Origin: Bedellia somnulentella
Taxonomy: Eukaryota; Arthropoda; Insecta; Lepidoptera; Bedelliidae
Direction: 5' to 3'
DNA length: 64,000 nt
Assembly: GCA_963576735.1 (NCBI GenBank)
Contig: OY755198.1
Coordinates: 8,494,001-8,558,000, forward strand
Position numbers and translations under genes: made by a program. This document shows positions 31,533 to 42,700 of this stretch, piece after piece; positions within the stretch are counted from its first letter, which is position 1, and every line of letters starts with the position of its first letter. The notes below the pieces were generated by a model. It saw only the letters and a list, made by a program, of their open reading frames with translations, was not told the DNA's origin and ran no database searches.

Positions 31533-32013
31533 CCCTATTTTCAAGAAAATGGTAAAAAAACACTTCCTCTCCGAAACATTATAATATTATTTGTGTTGCA
31601 TACAAAAGTTTATATATTCTATTATATATTATGTCGTAAAATGTATATATGTATTTTATTTAAAAATCTTTATATATATTGCATATGTATTGTATTTATT
31701 GAATATTATTTATTTTATGGAATACTATCTGTATCTGTAAGTGTATTAGAACTTAATAAATATTTAGTAATACTTAAAATAGATAGATAATAGTTTGATG
31801 AATAATTTTTAGTTTTTAAGCAAATCAGTTTAATTTATTGGACATCTACCGAACATGTTTTTAATCCAGCAAATCTTTCCATTAATGGGTTGTCTGGAAG
31901 AGATCGCTCTTAGTGATAAGACCGCCAGTTGTACTTTGGCTTTTATACCGATCTTTTTTGTAATTGTTGTTTTTATTTTGTAATGTGCAATAAAGAGTTT
32001 TATTATTATTATT
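31533..32013 (+). mobile_element. Retroposon 3' end inserted in the left arm
   Basis: The sequence contains GGAAGAGATCGCTCTTAGTGATAAG and ends GTGCAATAAAGAGTTTTATT with a (TTA)n tail. I know this 3' end from many lepidopteran sequences. It includes an AATAAA signal. The first 250 bases are AT-rich without a domain. Its absence from the other arm makes it younger than the inverted duplication. Confidence 0.6.
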
Positions 32014-32065
32014 ATAATATATTGAATTAAATCGATTTATCAGTGGCATAATATGCACTGTAGTA

Positions 32066-32310
32066 GCTGTGTAGTGTCGGCTTAGAATAGCACTACCCCA
32101 TTTCTTCCGGTGGATGTACGTAAGAGGCGACTAACGGTATTGGGGGTTTTTAAGGGATTTTTGGGCGATTCGGTTGGAGACCCATTACCAACAACCTTTA
32201 TTTTACCATCTTTTCCCCACTCAATTTTCCAAAAGTGGCTGAGGAATTTCTAATTCCTTAGCTCAGGCTACCCCTTCTAGGGATTTATAGTCGTGAGTAT
32301 ATGTATGTAT
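32066..32310 (+). mobile_element. RTE-related SINE, full length
   Basis: Starts GCTGTGTAGTGTCGGCTTAG and ends CTACCCCTTCTAGGG, then GTCGTGAGTATATG and (TATG)n. It is one of the best-preserved members of the family in the window and can serve as its type copy. Both ends resemble those of the LINE at 60003. Confidence 0.8.
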
Positions 32311-33477
32311 GTATAATATGCAAATATAACTAAATTAAGGTTAGTCACTAAGGTCACTACATCATTTTAGTGTTAAAAAAAGTAGAACTTAAAAGATGTC
32401 TTATGTTTCTGGTGTTTAATACATACATACATACATATTCTCACGCCGTTAGTTTCCATTGGGGTAGGCAGAGACTATCGATCGCCACTTTGTACTTGAC
32501 ACTTTTTTTATCGCCAATGTGGAAGGTAATGTTAGTAGAGGACGACCTCGGAGGACACATTTGGATCAAATAGAAAACGTGCTCAAAAAGGCAGGTGTCC
32601 GCAGTATGAAGAATAAAAGAGCATGTATGAAAAGATTGATGGATGTAAACGAAGCCAGAGAGGTTTGGTGTTTAATGTAGACCAAAATTCAGTTTTTTTT
32701 TATAAACGTTCACGAAAACTGGTTGTGAAGTGACGTGCATTTGAAGAATGGCTAAGAATTTCAAAATTATGCTCACCAAATTGGATTTATTAATAGGCAG
32801 ACTATTTACATAATATATGAATATTAATAAGCCTAATTTAAGAAACTAAGTAAAGATAATATTTAAAAGCATTTCAGTTATTTTCATAGTCGGCGAATTC
32901 ACTTGATATTGGCAGCTTGTATTAATTTCGCCTAGCTTGTTTCCTGTAGCTTCTATTACTTTAACCGACTTTAAAATAAGGGGTTAAAGGGGCTAAAAAA
33001 ATGCAAATTTTATTTTTGCTTTATTTTATTTTGGTTCTTTATTTTATTTTTGCACAACGCCATCTATCGGACTTTGGATTCCAACTATCAACATTAGTTC
33101 TATATTTAGACTTAAGATGTCGTTGCAAGTACTATACTGAATTGCGTAACGTAATATTTTTCTTCTTGAACTCACAAAATTAATCATATCTCAATCATTA
33201 TCATATCTTTTGATAGAGTGAACCGATTTCGATGAAACAAAAACTAAGTTATACCTCAAGTTACGTTTAATTTTTGTATATAAACATTTTCAGCATTAAA
33301 TTCGTAGATTTTACGTTTTGCGCGCACAAACAAACATATAAACAGACAAACAGACAAAAAATTTAAAAATGATGGAAATGGGTTCAGTTACTTATCTGTT
33401 CACACGCTGGCTATTTTTTTTTTCAATTTCTTCAATGTACAAAAATTACTTTTCTACAGATTTATTATATGTATAGA
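32311..33477 (-). repeat. Inverted-repeat composite: segment A, second copy, inverted
   Basis: Reverse complement of 29621-30768, including the twin-primed LINE fragment (about 32400-32680). It lies between the two inverted B-linker-SINE arms and so forms the centre of the composite. A 67-aa and a 60-aa ORF repeated here and in segment A are chance frames. Confidence 0.8.
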
Positions 33478-34531
33478 TACATATACTCACGACTATAAAT
33501 CCCTAGAAGGGGTAGCCAGAGCTAAGTAATTAGAAATTCCTCAGCCACTTTTGGAAAATTGAGTGAGAAAAAGATGGTAAAATAAAGGTTGTTGGTGATG
33601 GGTCTCCAACCGCATCGCCCAAAAATCCCCTAAAAACCCCCAATACCGTTAGTTGCCTCTTACGTACATCCACCGGAAGAAATGGGGTAGTGCTATTCTA
33701 AGCCGACACTACACAGCTATTACAGTACATATTATGCCACTGATAAATCGATTTAATTCAATGTATTATCATAGTACAACCAACAACCGTAAACCCTAAT
33801 AATAGTAAAGTACCTTTTTAGAGCGGTTTTATTTAGCTTACCCCGTTTGTTTTATTCTTTTTTAAATGAAATTTAGTAATTTAAATTTCACCCCCTTCCT
33901 GTCAACCAGTTAATATTTCTTTTCGGAAGGAAAAGACGTGATGAGCTCGAAGCAAAGAGTGATGAGCTCAAGGCCCGACCACCTGCGGCCATCAATAATA
34001 ACTACCTATATATTGGAGGGTTACTGATTTTTCAACATACGTCATAGAACATTTGTCGGAAAGATTGGCTATGTCAGTCACATGAGAGCACATGAACACA
34101 CTCTTAATAGCCGGATACCAGAAGTTGCTGTGGCCGAAATCGGGCGGGATTGATATATGATCTATATGCAAAATTCCGAAGTGTTAAAAACAAAAGGGCT
34201 TTATAAATATATTGATGCATTATGCTGCTCTGCTAGGATCGTACAAGGTAGCGATCCATAATCTTTGGCTAACCCTGTAACTGTATTTAAATAAACACTA
34301 ATTCAAATGAGATACACACAGTTACGACCTTTTATTATTTCAACTGGATAATGGCTACTGTAATTAATTAAATATCATTATAAAATACTCAATAGTTCCT
34401 ACATCACAATAAGTGTCCGCATTAGATTTCATTGGTTCTTTATTTTATTTCAAAAAGGTGATATACTCTTAACTAAACGACGTTTTTTTGCTCTCGACAA
34501 TTACGCGAACGAAGTCGCGGGCACAGCTAGT
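33478..34531 (-). repeat. Inverted-repeat composite: right arm (SINE, linker, B)
   Basis: Reverse complement of the left arm without its 481-base insertion: SINE 33478-33713, linker to 33768, B to 34531. It ends CGGGCACAGCTAGT. From here to 34706 is AT-rich intron sequence of the Harbinger MADF gene. Confidence 0.8.
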
Positions 34532-34706
34532 ATGAAAATAAGTATGAAGGCGTGATTGATTTTTATCTATGTTATGTCAGCTCAACTAGGCACAGACCGT
34601 ACATGTATTTTTTATTTTTATTTATTTATTTTTATAACCTACTGTTAAGGATAAACGATACCATACCGTTCGAAATTCAAAACGCAAATATTTTTGAAAT
34701 AAATTT

Positions 34707-36963
34707 CTATACTTTGTCATACTGGAATGGAACAGATCCGTGAGGTTGAATAAAATAGGATGTCAAATATTGCCGTACATTAATACCTTGAGTAATGTTG
34801 CTACCTCTATTGTTTTCTGTGCTACTGTACACGCGTAAAGGACATTCGTATAACGTGTCCATGAAACGTATCCCATCTTTTTCACGAACATAGTTATGTA
34901 GAATGCACGCTGCTTTAATAATCTTTACAGTAAAATTTATATTAACATTGATTGGGCGATGAAGTATGCGCCACTTGTTCGCTAAAATTCCAAACGTGCA
35001 CTCTACTAGCCGACGTGCCCTAGTATGTCTGTAGTTAAATATCCGTTTAGCGTAAGTCAAATTTTTCTTTGAGTAAGGGCGTAATATTTTACTCGAAAGG
35101 CCAAAAGCTTCATCGCCGACAAAAAAAAAAAGGCATCAATGGCCCATCATTTTCATTCGGCAGGCGCTGTCCACTGGGAATCCTTAACCTATTTTCAGCT
35201 AACATTTTGCCCATCTGTGACAACTTAAATATCTCAGAATCACTGCTGCTTCCATAAGCTCCAACATCAATGTGAACAAATTTGTAGGCAGAATCAGTCC
35301 AAGCCATTAAAACACAACAAAAAAACTTCTTATAGTTAAAAAATGATGATCCAGACTGTTGTGGTTGGGTTAATCTTATATGTTTTCCATCAATAGCGCC
35401 AACCACGTTTGGAAAGTTTGTACGTTCGTAGAATTCACCAGCAATCTTTAACCAATCTTCTTCAGATTTTTCACCCATGTGTACGGGCTGAAGTACACTC
35501 CATATTTGCTCGCAAGTCGATTTCACTATGTCTCTGATCGTAGATTCACCGATTAGGTAATCTAAAGAAAGCTGAGAGAAGTATGCGCCTGTTGCCAGAT
35601 ACCTGAAACAATCATCAAAAACATAAATAAAACATTTGATTAGAGTCGTTCCGTTTCAACATTTTCTTTATCCCTCTAATTTTATTTATTACGCTTTATC
35701 CTAAGTTTATCCTCATTCATATGGTCTATACATCTCCATAAACCTTTCGATTAATTGATTCTTATTTTGTTTAAGGCGTGACCTTGGCGTGACATCCAAA
35801 GAAAATGGTATAACTTGCGGACTTGCTTTGCTAGGGAACTAAAAGCACAGAAGTCAGTACAATCTGGTCAAGCAGCATCTAAAAGGCGGCCATATGTCTA
35901 CTTTCAGCGTATGTTGTTTTTAGCCCCATGTATGGAACCAAGACAAATCGAAGGAAGTATAGCAAATACTGAAACATCTCATGATAATGACACTGATTTG
36001 TCTGAAGAAATTCAGCCACACCCACCTAGAAATAAAAGAAGGATGAAGGCGACCAACTTTGAAGACGAAGTACAAAGAGCTCTAAAGACAAATGAAGACG
36101 ACGACACTAATTATTGTCTATCGTTGGTTCCATTTATAAAAGAACTAACTTCGGAGGAAAAATTAGAAGTGCGAATAAAAATCTTACAATTATTCCAAGA
36201 GATGACGAAGAGAAGACTGATGCCAAACACGTCATTCAGGAGTCAACAGATTTCTCAACGACCTTTATCAACACCAATTCGCATTACTTCTGATCAAGTT
36301 ATTCAGGCACAGCACAGCTTTAAAGCCCATTCCATAAATCAGCAATCTACAAGTATCTCAGAGCCTCAGAACACCACATCATCTTCATTCCAGCCCCGCC
36401 CAGGTCCATCTTCAGAACCAGAATCGCAATCTATCCCAGTGCCACAAAATGCTACACTAGGTTCATTCCCACACCATGAATCGCCGCTATCCCCACACCA
36501 TAATAGTTCCTTGCATTCATTTTGGGCTACATTTTCTGAGTCAGAATTAATTGATTTGTAATCATATACAAAAATACATAGACGTTCATATCAGAATACA
36601 TCAATCTTAATTTATCATTTATTATTTTGTAATAAAAATTTGATTGGTCATTGAAATATTTTTATTTACTTACCTTAGGGTTAATCCAAGTCTCTCTTCA
36701 ACTGGTATAGAAAGTCTCCAACGTGTGTCCTGTTTCGCTATTGCCGGTCCAATCGCACATACAAGGTCATCAAACGATGTAATACTTATTCTGTAGTATG
36801 AAAAGAACTTATCAGGGTGACACCTTGGCTTGGGATGTAACGTATGATGTTGCCCATGTTGTAATCTGTCACTTATTACAGGATGCACCCAATACGTTCT
36901 CTTCCGTTTCTGTCTTTTTTTAAGCAATATTGCAATGAGAGCGTTCCTTTTCCGCATTTTCAC
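34707..36963 (-). pseudogene. PIF-Harbinger transposase (HARBI1-like), 2 exons, one homopolymer frameshift
   Basis: Exon 1 (36674-36963) and exon 2 (34707-35602) join through GTAAGT/TTTCAG to read ...ERLGLTLR-YLATGAYFSQLS, a clear family match. The DDE_Tnp_4 catalytic residues are present: GAIDGKH (D about 168), VGDEAFGL (D about 258) and RRLVECTFGIL (E about 297). The N-terminus is basic (KKRQKRKRTYW). One extra base in an A11 run at 35121-35131 shifts the frame between PFFF and VGDEAF; without it the protein would be about 394 aa, a normal length. This could be a real mutation or a sequencing error. Exon 2 of the opposite-strand MADF gene lies inside this gene's intron. Confidence 0.8.
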
Positions 36964-37170
36964 CGCAACGTCAACTCGCTGGTAATACTGAGATACCGAC
37001 TAAATTGGAGGTGTGCTGTTATCAAATAACCAAATTAAGTTGTACAATCAAATTGTTAAGCAACACAATTTAGTTGGACGATAGTTGGCTTACTCACAAT
37101 TGTATGTCTGCGGGAGCTCTAACAACTGAATGAGACAAAACTGAATGCTCAATTCAGAAATCGGGCGTTA

Positions 37171-37253
37171 CTCGACTACAATTTTATGAGATTTATAGTC
37201 GTGAGTAAAGGTAGGTAAGTATGTAAGCGTCGCTTCGTGAAATACAATTACTG
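37171..37253 (+). repeat. SINE 3' tail beside the Harbinger right end
   Basis: TTTATAGTCGTGAGTAAAGG followed by TAGG/TAAG-type tandem bases is the end of the RTE-related SINE family. The Harbinger therefore sits in SINE DNA on both sides. ACTG at 37250-37253 is the target copy of the TRIM element that follows. Confidence 0.5.
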
Positions 37254-37495
37254 TGTGGAGGAAAAGGAAAGATCTTCCGCCAGGCGGTGGTATGCCTGGG
37301 GACCGCGGTCCAACTGTATTAAGTTGGAACTTGTACATATAGTAAACATTTTAGAAACTTCGATTGCGCGATGTAGGATTTGTATGGCGAGTCTTGATGA
37401 CGCGTGTGACGTATTGCTGTGGAATGTGATGCTTCTTGCACTGTCAGCGTTTCTATGTAGTGCGCGTCATTGTGTGCTGACAGCGCGCCGCTACA
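37254..37495 (-). repeat. TRIM 3' LTR
   Basis: 242 bp, preceded on the minus strand by the polypurine tract at 37496-37508. It is about 97 percent identical by eye to the 5' LTR, with substitutions near 37314, 37367 and 37443 and a few at the outer end. Confidence 0.8.
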
Positions 37496-37788
37496 TTACT
37501 CCCCCTCCAACTGGAAATTTTGACTCCATCATCTTCGTGCCAGTGTGTGTGAGCTCTACGGCATGTCTGCCGGAACCTGTGTCGACTCCAGAAGCGACGC
37601 TGTGGGTGCCCCGTTGCGTATCCCATTGCTGCCGTGCTGCGAGTCGTGTCTCTTGAGCCGTGGATTCAAAGCCCTTTTTTGTCTGCAGTCCTTTGATATC
37701 CTTTTGCTGCTCGTACTTGTCTGGCCAATCCAAATGACTCCTTGTACTTAGAAGGACGCCATCGTGTTCTGTAGTCGGTGGTCACCAA

Positions 37789-38030
37789 TTTGGAGGAAAT
37801 AGGAAGATCTTCCGCCAGGCGGTGGTATGCCTGGGGACCGCGGTCCAACTGCATTAAGTTGGAACTTGTACATATAGTAAACATTTTAGAAACTTCGATT
37901 GGGCGATGTAGGATTTGTATGGCGAGTCTTGATGACGCGTGTGACGTATTGCTGTGGAATGTGATGCTTCTTGCACTGACAGCGTTTCTATGTAGTGCGC
38001 GTCATTGTGTGCTGACAGCGCGCCGCTACA
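37789..38030 (-). repeat. TRIM 5' LTR
   Basis: 242 bp starting TGTAGCGGCGCGCTGTCAGC at 38030. A truncated relative of this LTR is at 59480-59612 on the plus strand, joined to the same flanking SINE sequence. Confidence 0.8.
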
Positions 38031-38034
38031 ACTG

Positions 38035-38170
38035 TAACAAATAAAGAATAAATAAAGGAAAGAAAAATTTCGACACCGGCGGGATTCGAACCCGCGACCT
38101 CGGGTATACGCCCCCGTTGCACTACCAAGTGTCAATGGCTGCCAGTGCGAGTTCCTTTATTTATTTTTTA
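38035..38170 (-). mobile_element. tRNA-like SINE module flanked by inverted AATAAAGAATAAATAAAGG
   Basis: The minus strand has box A TAGTGCAACGG (a perfect fit to the consensus) and box B GGTTCGAATCC within a sound T-arm (GCGGG/CCCGC). The acceptor pairs only over about five bases and the anticodon arm is missing, so it is tRNA-derived, not a tRNA. The same AATAAAGAATAAATAAAGG run stands inverted on both sides. Related copies: 38505-38545 (fragment) and 59349-59479. Confidence 0.6.
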
Positions 38171-38500
38171 TTTATTAGTAATAATCCCCACATGAGGTTT
38201 TCATGAATAAAAAGATTTAAATTATACAATTACTATAATTAAGTGGAATGAATCAATTTCAAATAAATTGGTAAAGCTTAGCTTTATTGAAATTGAAGCA
38301 TTATTAAGAGTTGTCTCACAATACGCACGCGCACACACGCACTCACATAAAACACACTCAAACATACATACACACAAACACATACACACGCACGCATTCA
38401 CTCCCTCAATCTCGCATTAATACATTTTGTAAACATTGTAAATGAATACATATTAAATATTGTCAATTTTTATAACAGACTCATTTCTTTAAAGAAAAAT
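38171..38500. repeat. AT-rich stretch with a CA-rich microsatellite
   Basis: 38325-38400 is an irregular (CA)n run mixed with CGCA and CATA words. Nothing else is recognised. A similar GT-rich run lies in the 3' UTR of the CR1-like LINE (14640-14690), so this may be the tail region of a related LINE. Confidence 0.45.
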
Positions 38501-38550
38501 TTTGACACAGGCGGGAATCGAACCCGCGACCTCGGGTATACGGCCATGTC

Positions 38551-38742
38551 TAATTGTTCAATATTACTCAGTATATAGCTTTGGAGATCATCTGCATAAA
38601 GGTGGTAGGAAGAAGTGAGTTTATGAGAAATACTGTTAATGAAAATTGCAAATAGAAGAGGAGACAGCACACCACCTTGCGGAACACCGGCAGTTAACTC
38701 ACGCCAAGGAGAGAACGAATTGTCGATTCGAATGTATTCCAA
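38551..38742 (-). pseudogene. Reverse transcriptase fragment (non-LTR)
   Basis: ITAGVPQGGVLSPLL-type and YHLYADDLQ motifs appear within 64 codons: the palm of a LINE reverse transcriptase. It is cut at 38550, where sequence of the tRNA-like SINE begins in the same frame, which produces a chance 90-codon ORF. No continuation is seen on either side. Confidence 0.65.
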
Positions 38743-39173
38743 TCATCTGAATTCCTTAAAAATTCTTGGTCTGAAAATTGGAAACATTCTATTCAGTTTA
38801 AAGAAAAATTTTACGCGGGTATTCAACCGGAAATTCCCTCTAAGCCTTGGTTTTTTTAAATATAAACAATGCTCAAAGACATCTACCTCTACCATATGTA
38901 GAATGAGACTAGGACATTGTTGTTCTCCAGTTTTTCTCGCTTAAATTAAAATTAAAGATAATTCGTTATGTGAATGTGGACTTGAGGAAGGAACTTAGGA
39001 TCATTTATTTTTTAACTGTTCAAAATTAACGACATCACTTTATGATATTCTCCCGTCTTTTATTCCTAAGCCTACTAATATGATAAATTTGCTAACACTT
39101 GTTCATACTGACTTTGTGAAAACTTTAAGTTATTTTATATCTTCTAATGGAATTAAATTATAATATCATAGAT
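38739..39173 (+). pseudogene. Degenerate C-terminal part of a LINE ORF2
   Basis: One frame reads TICRMRLGHCCSPVFLA, stop, then IKDNSLCECGLEEG, stop, then DHLFFNCSKL, followed by about 45 aliphatic-rich residues. The CxCG...H...C pattern with a preceding RLGH is the zinc-like motif near the C-terminus of Jockey/I-type ORF2 proteins. Two in-frame stops show it is dead. Confidence 0.6.
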
Positions 39174-39228
39174 CAAATTCATAAAAACTTATTGTATATT
39201 TTTATTTATATATAACATTTAAAAATGG

Positions 39229-39345
39229 GGTACTCTGAACACCAGGTGACAAAGTCACGTGATGTTCAGAAGTATTAGTACCTCTGCCAACCCCTTCGGG
39301 GATATTCGGCGTGAACGTTTATGTTATTTTATGTTATGTTATTTA
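39229..39345 (+). mobile_element. 3' fragment of the tRNA-derived SINE
   Basis: GGGTACTCTGAACACCAGGTG to GGCGTGAACGTTTATGTTA matches the 3' part of the SINE at 13540-13895, here followed by (TTATG)n-like bases. The tRNA head is absent (5' truncation). Confidence 0.75.
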
Positions 39346-39749
39346 AAAATATACATATATTTGTATCTATTAATCTCTTTGTGACTGTAAGATATTTAAA
39401 AAACAGTAATAATTAAATTTCGGTTTTATTGGACTTATTTCAAAAAGTAAGCTGTTTCTATTTCACTCTGACGCTGGCAGATTATATAAATTGTATACGA
39501 GGGCCAATGAACAAGATAATAACAAACAAAACAAGACAAGTGTTTTGTTTGTGTTAGCTTAGCTTTACTGTTATTCTTAATTTCTCTTTTATTTTACTAA
39601 ATTAATGTAATGACTATGTTTTAATACAAAGTTGTAGCAAGTATAATTATTACAAAGAAACCAAAAAGTTAATACTCTGTATCATACGGCGGTATATTAG
39701 GTAGAAAATAAAATATAAATTCTTGGTGACGAACCCTGAAAGTTGAATT

Positions 39750-42700
39750 ATGTCAGATGTTATGTTTTGTCGGTCATGCCTAGCCATAGCTACAGATAGT
39801 CGCCTGCATAATCTTAATGATGGATTAATGGAAGTTTTCAGGTCCTTGACGGGCCTTCCGGTGCGTTTATAATGATATTATGTACAACCTTAACTAGCAA
39901 ACTTTTCTACACCTTTTCTAATTACTTTTTAAATTCTGTTTAAGTTTAAGATATTGTGATTATATGTCGTATGTCATAGTTATCTTAATTTTTATCCAAG
40001 CAAGGGTTGGCAGAGGTACTTATAACTCTTCTGAACATTGCGAGGCATTAAGACTGGTGAATGAATACCTTCTTTTTGATTCAGGATTCTTTAAAATTGT
40101 ATTCATGCTGTGTCTGACTGCCTCAATGTTCTGTCAGTCCAGGCATTTCCCCTAACACCCAAAAGTCTTACATTTGTACCCTTGAGGGATTCACTCTGAA
40201 AATTACTGTATAAAATATTTCATGCTCAATTACCATATTCATGTAGTATCTCTGCCAAGTCCTCTGCTTTCAATAGCATGGGGTATGATTTTATATGGTT
40301 TGCCTAGAGATCATCACAAATAAATATGTCCATTTATTTTCAGCTAAAATCAGAAAACACATCTCACCTATTTTGTACCGATTGCAAAAATGTTTTGAGC
40401 AAAATCAGCATCTTCCGAAAGAAATCTCTGACTGTTGAAACTCTAATGAATGATTTGGTGACTGCTGGAGTTGAGGTAACACTTACCAACCATTACTAAC
40501 AGCCATAAATTCCAAAAAAGAAATTCCAGGGCTTGAGGGTGATGTGTGCCCAGAGTCCATTTAGTATGTGTGTAACGAAAGTAAAAAGTATATCATAGTG
40601 ATTCAACAAAAACAATATTCAACATACATACATACATACATATACTCACGGCTATATTTCCTTAGAAGGGGTAACCAGAGCTAAGGAATTATAAATTCAA
40701 ACAAATTACATATTTCATGAGAGCCAAATAGGCTCTGCTTTCTCTAAATCTAACTCAGCATATGTACACTAGAGTTAAAGCTCTAATGCATGCTGATTAT
40801 CTATTCCAATCACCTTATGCCTCCATATCTCACTATTTTTCTATGATTTCTTGTGGGAAAATAACCTCTAAAAAAACTGTCCTACTTAAATCAGGAATAT
40901 TTTATGTTAAAATAAAAAGTTCTGAGATTCCAACACCTAAACTTAAAGATATTGCATGTTTTAATAGTTATTTAAGAATTGTTTCTATTCCAGATTAATG
41001 ACAAATGTTTAACCTTAATTAACAAAGACACAAAATGCTCAAATACAAGAATAAGCCAGGTACACACCATTAACTGTTGTAGTACCTGTGATACTAATAA
41101 TTATGAGCAAAATCAGGCATACAATACAATCTACTCAGAAAGTATACCCAAAGATAAAAAGCATGACATTTTATCCCAGAGGTATATTATTGCATATGAT
41201 GAGAAACTGTTTGTCTTGGAAGAATTAAACGTGGATCAAAATGATGCTGATGATAATTTTAATGATGAAACAGTTAAAGAAGAGATGGATTTTACAACAG
41301 GTGATGATGGTAAGAAATAAAATTGATTTTATATGTGTGCATGGTAATGTCAGAAGAAGATGGCCACAGAGGACACATTTAAAGCAAAAAGAGAATTTGT
41401 CACAAGAATAAAACAGCATTTATGAAAAGATTGATAAATGTTAACAAAGCTCAAAAGGTTTTTCAGGATTGTACAAACTGAGTATAAATATACAATGCTC
41501 TGGGCAGCTAAGGGTATTGGTGCTTTTAAAGTGATTTTTGGGCGATGCGGTTGGAGACCCATCGTCAAAATACGAGGGCTGCTATTTATGTATCCGGAAC
41601 TGGCCACTTACAGAACAATAATTTAAAAAGTAATTACATCATTTAAAAATAGAACTCTTTAGCTTTAGAATACATTTATTTTTATGTGACTGTCAATTGT
41701 TTTCACATCGTAGCGTCATTTTGAAAATTGCGTGTCTTCACCACCATGGATTTAACTCGTGAACATTTTCGTGCCATGATTTTTTACGATTTTCGGCGTG
41801 GTCTAACTCAAAAACAGTGCATCGATCAGCTTACTTCGACTTTTGGGGATGAAGCACCCTCAAAGACCACTGTGTATCACTGGTTTAGCGAGTTTAATCG
41901 TGGACGATCTAAGCTTACTGATGAAATTAAAGAAGGTCGCCCTAAAACGGTCGTTGTACCTCAAAACATCGATGCTGTCCGGGAACTAATAACTCAAGAT
42001 CGTCATGTTACATATCGTGAGATAGAGGCATCTCTGGGCATTAGTATGACGAGCATACATAAGATACTTCATGAACATTTAGCTGTAAAAAAAATTTGCT
42101 CCCGTTGGATTCCGCACAACTTGAGTATTGATCAAAAACAGGCTCGTGTCGATTGGTGCAAAGAAATGTTAAAAAAATACAACCGTGGTGCGTCAAAAGC
42201 TGTTTATAATATCTACACAGGTGACGAATCTTGGATCTACGCTTACGACCCCGAAACTAAGCAGCAGTCCACGGTGTGGGTGTTCCAAGATGAGCCGAAC
42301 CCAACAAAAGTTATTCGTGCAAAAAGCACATTGAAGCAAATGGTCGCTTGTTTTTTTGGTATAAATGGCCATGTAGCTACAGTGCCTTTAGAGAATCGTA
42401 AAACTGTTAATTCGGAGTGGTATACGACCATTTGTTTGCCGGAAGTCTTTGAACAAATAAGAAAGACTAACCGACAACGTAGAATCATTCTGCATCACGA
42501 CAATGCTAGCTGTCACAGGTCGGCCGTCACAACTCAGTTTTTAGAAGCTCAAAAGATCGAATTGACAGGTCATCCGCCGTACAGCCCTGATTTGGCACCC
42601 AATGATTTTTATTTATTTCCAAATGTGAAGAAAAAATTACGTGGTCAACGTTTTTCGAGCCGCGAAGAGGCAGTCGATGCGTTCAAAATGCACGTTTTGG

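Larger units (their letters stand above)
30769..32310 (+). repeat. Inverted-repeat composite: segments B, linker and SINE (left arm)
   Basis: B (30769-31532) starts ACTAGCTGTGCCCGCGACTT and matches 33769-34531 in reverse complement. A linker (32014-32065) and an RTE-related SINE (32066-32310) match 33714-33768 and 33478-33713. The left arm has an extra 481 bases (31533-32013) absent from the right arm. Confidence 0.8.
29193..36561 (+). pseudogene. MADF-BESS DNA-binding protein of the Harbinger element, split and frameshifted
   Basis: Exon 1 (29193-29435, donor GTTAGT) encodes the first part of a MADF domain: IEKLIDEVKKRPPLY, then LWEEVCEAVINDW. Between these halves one base is missing from an A8 run at 29319-29326. 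Exon 2 (about 35776-36561) continues with QRKWYNLRTCFARELKAQKS, the end of MADF, and later a BESS-like block (DDDTNYCLSLVPFIKELT). A Pro/Ser/His-rich tail follows, ending FSESELIDL. AATAAA is at 36631. At the start of exon 2 an 8-base word GGCGTGAC is doubled and a TGA falls in frame, so the exons do not join cleanly. Harbinger elements carry such a Myb/MADF protein beside the transposase, where it helps bind DNA and import the transposase to the nucleus. The intron now holds 5 kb of inserted repeats. Confidence 0.7.
14010..37167. mobile_element. PIF-Harbinger transposon, host of many nested insertions
   Basis: The ends share GCCCGATTTCTGAATTGAG as inverted repeats (14011-14029 and 37148-37166), extended by YATTC. 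TTA lies directly outside each end (14007-14009 and 37168-37170), as expected for PIF-Harbinger. A sub-terminal CCAACTATCGTCCAACT also recurs inverted (about 14205-14221 and 37071-37087). The element's two typical genes, MADF-BESS (29193-36561, plus) and transposase (34707-36963, minus), lie between. Subtracting the CR1-like LINE, the I-like LINE, the ISL2EU element and the 29621-34531 composite leaves roughly 3.6 kb, a usual Harbinger size. That the two ends belong to one insertion is inference. Confidence 0.7.
37254..38030 (-). mobile_element. TRIM: miniature LTR retrotransposon
   Basis: Two 242-bp direct repeats (LTRs, TGTAGCGGCG...CCTCCA(A/C)A) enclose only 293 bases. On the minus strand the inner part begins TTGGTGACCACCGAC, where a primer-binding site belongs, and ends GGAGGGGGAGTAA, a polypurine tract, directly before the 3' LTR. 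CAGT flanks the element (37250-37253 and 38031-38034 as ACTG). The LTRs differ at only a few positions. No gag or pol is encoded; the 80- to 139-codon frames here are not protein-like. Movement would need a full-length relative elsewhere. Confidence 0.8.

Noticed and set aside
31521..31790. 89-codon ORF, Ile/Tyr/Leu-rich
   Set aside because: Composition follows the local AT bias; it begins at the edge of the inserted retroposon piece and has no domain.
37237..37884. ORFs of 70-140 codons over the TRIM on both strands
   Set aside because: They run through LTR and inner sequence without any gag or pol motif and occur in several frames at once.
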